Both the position numbers and the translations under genes were made by a program. Below, piece by piece: positions 35,916 through 46,100 of a stretch of DNA of 64,000 nucleotides. Source of the stretch: JAJZEO01 sp964350315 (GTDB lineage: Bacteria > Chlamydiota > Chlamydiia > Chlamydiales > 2-12-FULL-49-11). The DNA lies in NCBI GenBank assembly GCA_964350315.1, contig CAYGJD010000009.1, positions 11,671-75,670 of the forward strand. The letters run 5' to 3'. The notes under the pieces are model-generated. The model worked only from the letters and a program-made list of their open reading frames with translations, was not told the DNA's origin and did no database searches. Numbering within the stretch: position 1 is the first letter of the stretch; the number at the start of each line of letters is the position of its first letter.

Positions 35916-38900
35916 ATGAAAGAAAAAATTAGCCTAAAAGGCGTTAAGGTCCACAATCTAAAAGATATTTCTTTAGAAATCCCTCTTGGAGAGTTAATTG
36001 TATTCACCGGTGTATCTGGGTCAGGAAAAAGCTCCCTTGCCTTTGATACCTTATTTGTTGAAGGACAACGTCGATATATAGAATCGCTTTCAACTTATGC
36101 ACGTCGGTATCTCGGCAATTTATCAAAACCCGATGCAGAATCACTGATCGGTATTCCACCGACCATTGCCATTGAACAAAAAAGTGCCGGCAAAAACCCA
36201 CGATCGACAGTTGGAACACTTACAGCCATTTACGACTACATGCGGATTCTCTATGCAAGACTCGGCACACCACACTGCCCTATCAGCAAAGAGCGAGTTG
36301 AACCAGTCAGTCGAGAAGAAATTGCAGAGGTGATCTTAAAAAAAGAGCAGAAAGAAAAAATTTTAATCCTAGCCCCTTTTGTAAAATCAAAAAAAGGGGA
36401 ATTCAAAGACGAATTTTCAGACCTCATCAAACGGGGTTTTTTACGCATTCGAGTTGATAAAACCTATTACCATCTTGAAGAAGACGATCTTAAACTTGAT
36501 AAAAACACATCCCACAATATCGACATAGTAATCGATCGCATCTCAGTCTCCCCCGAGAACAAAGGAAGAATTTTTGAGGCGATTGAAACCGCTCTTGAAG
36601 TTGGAAAAGGTCTCTTAACCATTATTGATGTTAAAACTGAAGAAGAAATCCTTTTTTCTGAACATGCCTATTCCGTAAAATCCGGAAAATATTATGCCCC
36701 ACTTTCACCTGAGAATTTTTCATTCAACCACCCCCTCGGAATGTGTGAAAAATGTCATGGTTTAGGCGAGATGCGCGACTTCGATCTTGATCTAATCATT
36801 GATTCAAACCTCTCTATTTCAGAAAATTGTTGTGCAATTGCCGGGAGTTACGACACTGTAAAATGGGGAAACATCTACGACAATCTTGCAAAACTTTATA
36901 AATTCAAAGTAACAACACCGTGGAAAGATCTCTCAGAAGAGGCAAAAAATCTCTTTTTATACGGCAACGACGAAAAATGGACAAGAATGACCTTTGTTCA
37001 TCCTGTTTCAAAAAAACGATGGACTGACTATGTTGCATGGCGTGGAGTTATCACAGAGGCTAAAAAACGCCTTAGCGAAGCAACAAGTGATGTCTATCGA
37101 AACAAAATAAGCGAACTAATGAAAAAGGGGCCTTGCACATCATGTCATGGTGCCAGGATCAAAGCCTATCCAGCTGCAACACTTTTTTTTGGAAAAACGA
37201 TCACTCAACTTACAGAAATGACCATTGAAGATGCTTATGATTTCTTATGCGACATCAAACTTACAGGCAATGCAGCTATTATTGGGGAAGAAATATTAAG
37301 GGAGCTCACCCTTAGACTTAAATTCCTTCTTGATGTAGGACTCTCATATTTAACCCTTGCACGAACAGCTCCAACTCTTTCAGGTGGAGAAGCACAAAGA
37401 ACAAGGCTTGCCTCCCAAATTGGATATGGATTAGTTGGCACGCTATACATTTTAGATGAACCATCAATCGGTCTACATCCTAGTGACAACCGACTTTTAA
37501 TCAAAACTCTCCACGCCCTAAAAGATCGAGGTAACAGCGTCATTGTAGTTGAGCATGATGAGGAAACAATACTTTCTGCTGATCTTATTGTCGATATTGG
37601 GCCAAATGCCGGTATTCATGGTGGTGAAGTTGTTGCCGTTGGTTCAGTCAACGATATTGCTAAAGAAAAAAGATCTTTAACTGGCCGATATTTATCGGGT
37701 GATTTGAAAATTGACATCCCTGAAAAAAGACGTCCTTTTAAAAAAGATGCCGTAATTAAACTAATGGGAGCTTCTCATCATAATCTACGCTCTGTTGATG
37801 CCCAATTCCCTCTCGGACTCTTTACTGCCATAACAGGAATCTCTGGCTCTGGAAAATCTTCCCTAATTACAGATACCCTTTACCCAGCTCTTGCCAATGA
37901 ACTGAATCGAGCAAAACTCGATATTGGAAAACATAAAAAAATTGAAGGAATATCAACACTTGATAAAGTGATTGCAATCGACCAATCCCCTATTGGACGA
38001 ACGCCTCGTTCAAATCCTGCTACATACATCAAAGTCTTTGATGACATACGCGAACTCTTTGCATCTCTTCCAGAAAGTAAAGCCTTTGGATATTTACCAG
38101 GGCGCTTTAGCTTCAATGTGCGCGAAGGATCTTGTTACAACTGCCAAGGATTTGGAACAATTACAGTCGATATGGATTTTATGGAAGATGAGGTCACTAT
38201 CTGTTCTCATTGCCAAGGGAAACGATTTGACCCCAAAACTCTTGAAATCAAATACAAAAACAAAACTATCTACGATGTTCTAGAAATGGATCTAGAAGAG
38301 GCTCTTGAAATCTTTGAGGACCACCCACACATCAATCGCAAACTCAAGTTCCTTGTCGATGTTGGCCTTGGATATATAAAACTCGGACAAGCATCAACAA
38401 CCCTCTCTGGAGGAGAAGCACAACGCATTAAGCTTGGAAAGGAATTAGCAAGACCACGTACTGGAAAGACCCTCTATATTCTTGATGAGCCAACAACAGG
38501 ACTTCACTTTCACGACATCCAAAAACTCATTCACATCCTGCAAAAGCTTGTCGATAAAGGAAATACCGTCATTGTTATTGAACACAACATTGACCTGATT
38601 AAAACAGCCGATTGGGTTATTGACCTCGGCCCCGGTGGTGGAAAACATGGCGGGCAAATTATTGCAAGTGGGACTCCAGAAAATGTTGCAAAAACAACAT
38701 CTCCTACAGCTATATTTATCAAAGAAGCGCTAGAAAAAAAACCGCAAACAGCATTAAAACCCTACGTTGTAAATACAGACACAAAAGAAATCGATACAAT
38801 CAGCGTAGTCGGAGCAAGACAAAACAATTTAAAAAATGTCTCCATTGATATCCCAAGAGGAAAGATTTCTGTTTTTACAGGCCCTTCAGGCTCTGGCAAA

Positions 38901-41573
38901 AGCTCCCTTGCATTCGATACAATCTATCAAGAAGGACGTGCACGGTATTTTGAATCACTTTCTGGATATGCACGAAAAATGCTAGGTGCTCAAGCAAGAC
39001 CAAATGTTGAAAAAATTGAAGGACTTTCTCCCGCAATCGCGATTGAACAAAAGCAACATGCTGGAAATCCAAGGTCAACACTTGGAACAATGACCGAAGT
39101 CTATGATTATCTAAGAATCATATATGCAAGAATGGGAACGCCTTATTGTCCAGAAACTGGAGAAAAAATAAAAGCGATCACTAAAGAATATGTAGCAGAC
39201 AAGCTTGACGCCTACCCAGAAAAAACAAAACTCCAAATATTTGCACCTTTAACAATAAAACGGGCAGAACCATTTACTTCTCTTGTCTCTCGATTGCAAA
39301 AACAGGGTCACATTCGTATTCGCCTCAATAAAATTCTCTATCGACTCGACGAAGAGATCCCTTTTGATCACAACTTGAAAAATGAACTAGAACTTCTAAT
39401 CGATCGTATCGTTATTAAAAAAGGCGGGAAAGGACGAATCCTAGAAGCATTAGAACAAGCCTCTTTAATCTCAAATAGAAAAGTTATTATCGATGATGGA
39501 GAAAAAGATGTTTTTTACAACCTTGATTTTGCGGTAGAAAGTACAGGAAAATCATACCCTGCCATTACCCATCAAACATTCTCCTTCAATCGAGAAGAAG
39601 GAATGTGTCAAGATTGCCTAGGACTTGGATTTCGTTATGGAATTGCTCTTAGTTCAGACAAAACAATCACACGCCTCTCCCTTGCCGATCTCTTTAATCG
39701 CTTACTAAAAGACCTGCTCACACAAGAAAACTTCACCTTCCTAAAATCACTTTTTAAACTAAAAAACATCCCGATAGATGTCCCTATTAAATCTCTTTCT
39801 CCAAGTGATATTTCCTTTATATTTGAAGGGAGTGACGATGTTTTAACTACAAACGGCCTCAGTTTTCATTGGATTGGAATCCATCAAACATTTTTCCGCA
39901 TGGCTAAGATGTCCAAACCACACATTCGAGATGAAATCATCCCATTTATGGCGCAATCACCTTGCCCATCATGCAATGGAAGTCGGCTAAATCCTGTTGC
40001 ACGACATGTTTTAATCAATAAGACCTCGTTACCAAAACTCTGCACAATTCCTCTTGAGGATGCTCTAAGTTTTTGTAAAAAACTCAAAGACCCCCACCTT
40101 ACAGATGCTTTAACAACACTTGTCAACAAACTCTCCTTTTTATGTGAAATCGGTCTTGAATATCTATCTCTTGATCGCTATGCAAGAACACTTTCAGGTG
40201 GTGAAGTACAAAGAACACGTCTTGCCTCTTCGCTTGGCTCATACTTAAGAGGAGTCCTCTTTGTTTTAGATGAACCAACAATAGCGCTCCATCCTCACAA
40301 CAATGCTTTATTAAATCGCACCTTAGACAAACTTAAAAAACTTGGGAATACACTAATTTTAGTTGAACACGACCCCCTCACTATCGAACATGCGGATATG
40401 ATCTATGATTTTGGACCAGGAAGTGGTATTCATGGAGGAGAAGTTACAGCTATTGGCACTCCGAAGCAACTCAAGAACAATCCAAATTCTTTAACAGGAG
40501 CCTACCTTTCTGGGAAAAAAACCGTCTCTATGCCAAAAACACGCCGCCCTTTAAATCAGTTTGTTACAGCACAGAACATCAACCTCCACAACTTAAAAGA
40601 TGTAAGTGTTGAATTCCCTACGAACGCCATCACCGTTGTAACGGGGGTCTCAGGTTCTGGGAAATCGTCTCTTATTTACGATGCACTTTTACCAGGCCTT
40701 GAAATCAATGCAAACAAACGAAGACCTGCAGATAGTTTCGAGCATAACTCTATACAATTCCAAGGAACAAAAGAATTTGATAAGGTAATTTCAATCGATC
40801 AGAGCCCGATGGGACGCACAAGCAGATCTGATATCTCCACCTATTCCGATTTACTCACAAGTTTAAGACGTTTTTTTGCATCGCTACCAGATGCGAAAAT
40901 CAAAGGTTTGATGCCAAAACATTTCAGCTACAATCACGTTGCAGGAATGTGCAAAAAATGTCGTGGCCTTGGAAAAATACAAGTCGATCTTGAATTTCTT
41001 GGAAAAGCAGAAGTTTTGTGCGATACATGCAAAGGAGAAAGACTTGGTCCCCTCAGCTCAAGTGTCACCTATAAAGGAAAGTCCCTAGGAAAACTTCTTG
41101 ATCTCTCTGTACACTCTGCTAAGAGTTTTCTTCCTCCCATACCTAAAATCCACCGTATTCTTGATAGATTGATTGCTGTAGGCCTTGACTATGTTAAACT
41201 CGGCCAAGAAACCGCAACTCTATCTGGAGGTGAATCAGGAAGACTCAAACTATCCTCTGAGCTAGCAAGACCTGCAAAAGAACATACACTATATGTATTT
41301 GATGAACCAACTACCGGACTACATATGGATGATGTAAACAAACTTATCCCTATCTTTCATTCCCTAGTCGATCGGAAAGGGACCCTTGTGATCATTGAAC
41401 ACAACCTTGATATCATTGCAAACGCAGACTATGTCATCGATCTTGGTCCAGGAGCGGGAGTTAATGGAGGTAAAATCATCTCTTGTGGTAGACCAGAAGA
41501 GATTGCAGAATGTAGCCAATCTTTTACTGGAAAATACTTAGCAAATCACCTTAAACAATTAGTGAAACTATAG
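35916..41573 (+). CDS. uvrA: UvrA excinuclease subunit, tandem-duplicated
   Basis: 1885 residues, twice the usual UvrA length. Two complete UvrA units lie head to tail (about 1-955 and 960-1885), each with two ABC ATPases. Walker A loops of the form G-x-SGSGKSS lie near residues 32, 641, 989 and 1577, and ABC signature blocks LSGGEAQR / LSGGEVQR / LSGGESGR are visible. Zinc-finger CxxC pairs recur in each unit (CEKCHGLG, CTSCHGAR, CYNCQGFG, CSHCQGKR, CPSCNGSR, CKKCRGLG, CDTCKGER). UvrA dimerises to find DNA lesions and loads UvrB; one fused chain can act as an intramolecular pseudo-dimer. The doubled form is a chlamydial trait. The frame is intact throughout. Confidence 0.96.
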   Translation: MKEKISLKGVKVHNLKDISLEIPLGELIVFTGVSGSGKSSLAFDTLFVEGQRRYIESLSTYARRYLGNLSKPDAESLIGIPPTIAIEQKSAGKNPRSTVGTLTAIYDYMRILYARLGTPHCPISKERVEPVSREEIAEVILKKEQKEKILILAPFVKSKKGEFKDEFSDLIKRGFLRIRVDKTYYHLEEDDLKLDKNTSHNIDIVIDRISVSPENKGRIFEAIETALEVGKGLLTIIDVKTEEEILFSEHAYSVKSGKYYAPLSPENFSFNHPLGMCEKCHGLGEMRDFDLDLIIDSNLSISENCCAIAGSYDTVKWGNIYDNLAKLYKFKVTTPWKDLSEEAKNLFLYGNDEKWTRMTFVHPVSKKRWTDYVAWRGVITEAKKRLSEATSDVYRNKISELMKKGPCTSCHGARIKAYPAATLFFGKTITQLTEMTIEDAYDFLCDIKLTGNAAIIGEEILRELTLRLKFLLDVGLSYLTLARTAPTLSGGEAQRTRLASQIGYGLVGTLYILDEPSIGLHPSDNRLLIKTLHALKDRGNSVIVVEHDEETILSADLIVDIGPNAGIHGGEVVAVGSVNDIAKEKRSLTGRYLSGDLKIDIPEKRRPFKKDAVIKLMGASHHNLRSVDAQFPLGLFTAITGISGSGKSSLITDTLYPALANELNRAKLDIGKHKKIEGISTLDKVIAIDQSPIGRTPRSNPATYIKVFDDIRELFASLPESKAFGYLPGRFSFNVREGSCYNCQGFGTITVDMDFMEDEVTICSHCQGKRFDPKTLEIKYKNKTIYDVLEMDLEEALEIFEDHPHINRKLKFLVDVGLGYIKLGQASTTLSGGEAQRIKLGKELARPRTGKTLYILDEPTTGLHFHDIQKLIHILQKLVDKGNTVIVIEHNIDLIKTADWVIDLGPGGGKHGGQIIASGTPENVAKTTSPTAIFIKEALEKKPQTALKPYVVNTDTKEIDTISVVGARQNNLKNVSIDIPRGKISVFTGPSGSGKSSLAFDTIYQEGRARYFESLSGYARKMLGAQARPNVEKIEGLSPAIAIEQKQHAGNPRSTLGTMTEVYDYLRIIYARMGTPYCPETGEKIKAITKEYVADKLDAYPEKTKLQIFAPLTIKRAEPFTSLVSRLQKQGHIRIRLNKILYRLDEEIPFDHNLKNELELLIDRIVIKKGGKGRILEALEQASLISNRKVIIDDGEKDVFYNLDFAVESTGKSYPAITHQTFSFNREEGMCQDCLGLGFRYGIALSSDKTITRLSLADLFNRLLKDLLTQENFTFLKSLFKLKNIPIDVPIKSLSPSDISFIFEGSDDVLTTNGLSFHWIGIHQTFFRMAKMSKPHIRDEIIPFMAQSPCPSCNGSRLNPVARHVLINKTSLPKLCTIPLEDALSFCKKLKDPHLTDALTTLVNKLSFLCEIGLEYLSLDRYARTLSGGEVQRTRLASSLGSYLRGVLFVLDEPTIALHPHNNALLNRTLDKLKKLGNTLILVEHDPLTIEHADMIYDFGPGSGIHGGEVTAIGTPKQLKNNPNSLTGAYLSGKKTVSMPKTRRPLNQFVTAQNINLHNLKDVSVEFPTNAITVVTGVSGSGKSSLIYDALLPGLEINANKRRPADSFEHNSIQFQGTKEFDKVISIDQSPMGRTSRSDISTYSDLLTSLRRFFASLPDAKIKGLMPKHFSYNHVAGMCKKCRGLGKIQVDLEFLGKAEVLCDTCKGERLGPLSSSVTYKGKSLGKLLDLSVHSAKSFLPPIPKIHRILDRLIAVGLDYVKLGQETATLSGGESGRLKLSSELARPAKEHTLYVFDEPTTGLHMDDVNKLIPIFHSLVDRKGTLVIIEHNLDIIANADYVIDLGPGAGVNGGKIISCGRPEEIAECSQSFTGKYLANHLKQLVKL

Positions 41574-41705
41574 CCTTCGCCCTTCTGGGACAAGAAAAGT
41601 GACTAAATTAATTGCTCAGCCCTAATTCCTCAAGAGAATTTTCTTCCCCTTGATCAGGGTTCTTTTAACTAGCAAAAAAATAGAGATTTCAATTACAATC
41701 GCCTA

Positions 41706-41812
41706 TTGCTGGGGACCTCGAAGAGGAAAATTTTTCGAACCTGGTCAGGACCGGAAGGTAGCAGCCATAAGAGAGCCATTTTCTGCTTTGAAACGTCTCC
41801 AGCACTTTTTTC
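41706..41812 (+). ncRNA. ffs: Signal recognition particle RNA (4.5S type)
   Basis: The universal SRP domain IV is present: GGTCAGGACCGGAAGG followed by TAGCAGCC (around 41744-41766). The ends pair: TGCTGGGGAC (41708-41717) with GTCTCCAGCA (41796-41805), and the RNA is about 98 bases. A TACAAT -10-like box lies at 41694-41699 and a run of six T at 41807-41812 ends the transcript. It binds Ffh and targets membrane proteins. An open reading frame across it (41650-41880) is an accident. Confidence 0.92.
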
Positions 41813-41876
41813 TGAAGAATCCCCTAATAAGCATAGTCTCCACAGTCAACGTTCTCACTGAAAAAAAACATCACCT

Positions 41877-42914
41877 TTAGAAAATATACCCAATTCCAAC
41901 ATACCCACCTGCTAGAGTAAAAGTATTTTGAAACTTAATGTCTGTGACTCTACGAATTTTATCAAAACTTGGTGCAGTAGTTGAAACATTTCCTATCCAA
42001 GTCCCTGTACCCATAATTCTAAAATAAAGCTGCTTATTTTGAATTAGCACATAAGGGAGAAATTCCCCAAGAGCAGAAAATCTCGTTGTTTCGTTATTGT
42101 CTTGAGAATCTACAATAACAACAGAATTATTTGCATCGGTGATATAAATACTTCGACTCACATCATCAACAAAACCAGCCCCGCGAAGTTGTATCGCCCA
42201 TGAAAAATATGACACTGGCCTACACATAACTTCAAAACCAATCTCTCCACCCCGCAACCAATTATCTGTCTCTGCCCTTAGAACACTTGCAGGTGATGTC
42301 AAAGCTGAAATAATAAGCGCATCCGTATCAGTAGATGGAATAGTGAGATCTGTTGCTCCAAAGGAAAAAAAAGTATTGGTATCAACAATATTGATAAATC
42401 TTCCACCAGCTAATAAAGAGAAAGAAAAATAATCTTCAAACCGAGGAGTTAGATGAAACCAAGCGCAGAGATCATAAGAATTAAAGCTTGTCTTGATATC
42501 CCATTGTATTCGATCAGAACTTGCCCAATCAACAGTTTCATAAGGGGACGTATTGATTCCAACACCATTGATCTCTTGACTGCTCTTTCTTCTTGTCCAA
42601 TTGTAAAGACCAACATAAACGAATTCCATTGACTGTTTATTGTCTGCCATCACCTGTAATGAAGCTCTCATCCCAACAGTTGGTTCCCAACCAATATTTT
42701 CCGTATTTGAGAATGGCGTTGATAAAACACCATCGCTTGATTGATATAAGGCTGGGGAGGTCGTTTGTGGACCTTTAAATAAAACCCCTGGTGCCACTTC
42801 TACAATAAGCGCAGGACGGCCCTTGGTAGTCGGATATTCCCATGCGAGTAACTCGGAGGCCAAAATGACCATCAAAGCAGAGACAAAGAACAATCTAGAA
42901 TTACATATAAACAT
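41877..42914 (-). CDS. Outer-membrane beta-barrel (porin-like) protein
   Basis: 345 residues; signal peptide MFICNSRLFFVSALMVILASELLA. The mature part shows alternating strands (MRASLQVMADNKQSMEFVYVG, FSFSLLAGGRFINIV, LRGGEIGFEVMCRPVSY) and ends TLAGGYVGIGYIF with the C-terminal Phe of barrel proteins. It resembles the large pore-forming outer-membrane families found in Legionella and chlamydiae in general pattern; I cannot name it. Divergent from the 1480-residue gene with 213 bases between; no clear ribosome site. Confidence 0.7.
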   Translation of the reverse strand: MFICNSRLFFVSALMVILASELLAWEYPTTKGRPALIVEVAPGVLFKGPQTTSPALYQSSDGVLSTPFSNTENIGWEPTVGMRASLQVMADNKQSMEFVYVGLYNWTRRKSSQEINGVGINTSPYETVDWASSDRIQWDIKTSFNSYDLCAWFHLTPRFEDYFSFSLLAGGRFINIVDTNTFFSFGATDLTIPSTDTDALIISALTSPASVLRAETDNWLRGGEIGFEVMCRPVSYFSWAIQLRGAGFVDDVSRSIYITDANNSVVIVDSQDNNETTRFSALGEFLPYVLIQNKQLYFRIMGTGTWIGNVSTTAPSFDKIRRVTDIKFQNTFTLAGGYVGIGYIF

Positions 42915-43018
42915 AGGCTAAGCGTAAATTATTTTTGACATTTCGTCCACTTTCAAATGATTTCTTTTTGTTTTAAGGAGACAAATGTTAATATTGTGTA
43001 AAGTTTCTCCTTCAAAAC

Positions 43019-43047
43019 TTGCTATTTTTTTAAAAAATAGATATAAT
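43019..43047 (+). promoter_or_regulatory. Promoter of the 1480-residue gene, with palindromic A/T spacer
   Basis: TTGCTA (43019-43024), 17 bases, TATAAT (43042-43047, perfect consensus). The spacer is largely the palindrome CTATTTTTTTAAAAAATAG (43022-43040). The expected leader is about 75 bases. Confidence 0.55.
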
Positions 43048-43127
43048 CTTGCACATAAAATAACCGACTTAGCGAATAAACTCTAAATTTATTCGATGTT
43101 TTAAAATAATAAATATATAGGCTTATT

Positions 43128-46100
43128 ATGGATGAAGTTCCAACATTAGACCGAGTGTTTCAACCTGAGGCTCAACCACAGCCACAAGAACAGGGTTTCT
43201 TACGAAGAGCTGGAAATGGCATCTATAGTGTTCTAAGCTCCACTGGATCAGTCATCGGTTCTACTGCAACAAAACCAATAAGAGTGGCTGGAAATGCAAC
43301 AGTACAAGGACTTGTTGCTGCCCTTCCAGGAGGATCGGTTGAAGGTCTGATAGAACAGATAGGGATCACCATTTCCGAAGAAGTTTCTGCTGCAAATGAG
43401 CAATTAAGCGATTTTACAAGTCTGCTCAACAACTTGTACAAACAACTAAAGACAGCAAACAATCGAGAAGGTACTCTTTGGTCTATTATTGAAGTACAAA
43501 ATGCTCTTGATTCTCTACTAACAGGTGATAACACTAGCGTTATCCAGAGACTTCAGCAGATGTTTGTTGTGCCAGATGAATTAAGACTTAGCAAAACTCG
43601 TCCTAAACCTCCAAAAGTAGATCTTACATCCATCGAAGTTGTTATCGCCCGAATGAAAGTATTTAAAGAGAGACTTGCTCTCTATAAAGACATTTTAGAA
43701 GGCAAAGAGCACGCTTCAAAAAAAGAACTTACTTCTCTTAGACTTGAATTAGCAAGATGGTTGAAAATTTCAACTTCTGAAGATGGTGAAGAACCTGTAG
43801 AACGTATAGAAACACCCTTAGTAGTAGAAAGTGATAGAATTGAAGAATTCCCTCTTGATGAACAAAGACAAATAGTTTCTCACCTACAAAATCCTCCACA
43901 TCCAATCGATCCAAAAGAAGCATACAACCTGACAGGACTCGGAATTCTAGACTTCTTTTTAGAAATAAAGCTTCAAAGGCAGGGTAAATGGGTAAATGGA
44001 ATTGAGAACTTAGGTGAAACCCTTGTCGGTGCAACCGCAAGAAAAGCAAGTGAGCTCTGGTACACTACACTAGGAATGCAATCATCTCGCTCTATAGCCT
44101 GTGATGACATTGACACACCCCCAATCCAAGATTTAGATATCGTTATAATTAAAAAAAGCACACTTCATGCTGATGAGAGAATTGAAACCAGAATACAAAG
44201 AAGAAACATTCTAGCCCGTCCCCTATCTATTGGAAGATTAATTGAGATTTTTACTGGGTACGTTGCTCATAATGAAAGCAACGGGATGTATGAAATCTGG
44301 GGAAAATCTCTTACTTTATACTTCACGCATTTAGTCGGTTATCTTAAAGAAGAACATGCAGCTCACCCTCCAGGAGCAAGCGATCGCAATGCACAACGAC
44401 AATATGATAAAACTCTTCAAGACATCGAACGATCAATACAACTGCTTAATCAAACATTTAGCGTTGCAAACCCTACTACTGAATCTGTTCAAGAAACATT
44501 TAGAGTCATTGGAAATCTGATGAATGAACACCCACTACTAGTTCTTCATGGTGTTAGGGAATTTGATTTAGGGAAAATGCTCGGAGCAGATGCGTTAACC
44601 GACCAATCATTCAAATCTACAATGCAGCGTATCCGCGAAGGTATTCAAAAGGCTCAACGGGAAGAGACAACTACATTAAAAACACCTGAAGAAGAAAAAG
44701 CAACTTTTAATTTAAGACTTGAGGAGGCTGGAGAACTTGGCCACCTTTTTTCTCTCTACACAACAGTTGCAACTCTTTTAGGCGGTGACCTCTCATCAAG
44801 AATAAAATTCCATGAAATTTATTCTTCTATTCCTAAGTCACGGAACGGAACTAACCTTTCTCCTAAAAAAATCTGCGAACTTTTTGAAGAAAAGCTCCGA
44901 ACTGAATTAATTGATAACGCAGGTGATACTTGGATTATTACTCGATGGTTCTTAAAACTTCTTTTACCTATAATCAGCTGGGGCATCCATTTTGGAATTT
45001 CCCGAGCTGTTTCTGAAGCAAAAGAACAGATTGCTTTATTTGTAAATGAACTCAAACCAGGAAAAGAATCAACTCCGGAAACAACTCTTGTTCGTTTAGA
45101 GGCTGCAGCAAAATGTATTTCAAGAGTCGTAAAAGATGATGGGCTCCGTGAAAAACTAAATGGACCTTATGGAGTTTATAAAGAAGGTCTTCTGAAAGGG
45201 AAGCATTTAGACACAGGCAGTAGTGACTCAACACCAAAACAGATCTATGATACTTTTACAAACAACGTTATCGATCAATATATGCCCCCGATCGTAACAT
45301 GCGTAGAAGCTATTAATAAATTCGATCTCTCTATTTCTAATACGATTGATAAAATAAATTTCTCGCCAATTAGAATACTTCTCTCTACTGCATCTATGGC
45401 AATTAGAATTCCTCTCTGGGGGATCTCCTTTATCTTTGTTCGACCGATTCAAAATACTATCAACTGGTCAATAAAAACTGGAACAAAGAAATTCCTTAGG
45501 TATATCGGTATTGTAGAAAACGCAATGGAAGCAGCCAAATCTGGCCTACAAGAAGAGAGAGCAAAACGTACAGGCATTACACCTATTATTGATAGATCTG
45601 TACTAGAGTTGTTACAGACATTATGGACTTCGCTACACACAAACGAAGCAGGAGAACTTGTTGAAACAAGTGAAATCGACTTCCAAAGCAAAACAGTCAC
45701 AACTCCTCAAAGAAGACAAAAGCAAAAAAATGCACAAAGCGCACTTTTTCAAGCTGTCCAAGATATCCAAAACATGAATACCAATGCAGATAGAGCGGTG
45801 CCTGCACCTTTTATCTCTGACATAATGAACTACGTTATTGACAGAGCAAGAGATCTTGGTCTTGACGCCTCTTCTGATATTACAGTTGCAGCCCTTAATA
45901 CTCTCACACAACCAAAAATGTTTTATCATATGCTTAGTACTGGCTTAGATGCTGTGAACTCTTCTCTAAAAGAAAGCGGAACAGAGCTAGACTTAACAGA
46001 TGATGATGAGGTTCGTAGGCAAATTAGTGAAATGGTCGAGCGCCTAGTTGCTCTTTCTATTCATAGAGCTGGAGATTTTGTTAGAGAAAAAGACCTCACC

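Noticed and set aside
41650..41880. 76-residue open frame downstream of uvrA
   Set aside because: It crosses the SRP RNA signature and has no ribosome site; the RNA explains the region.
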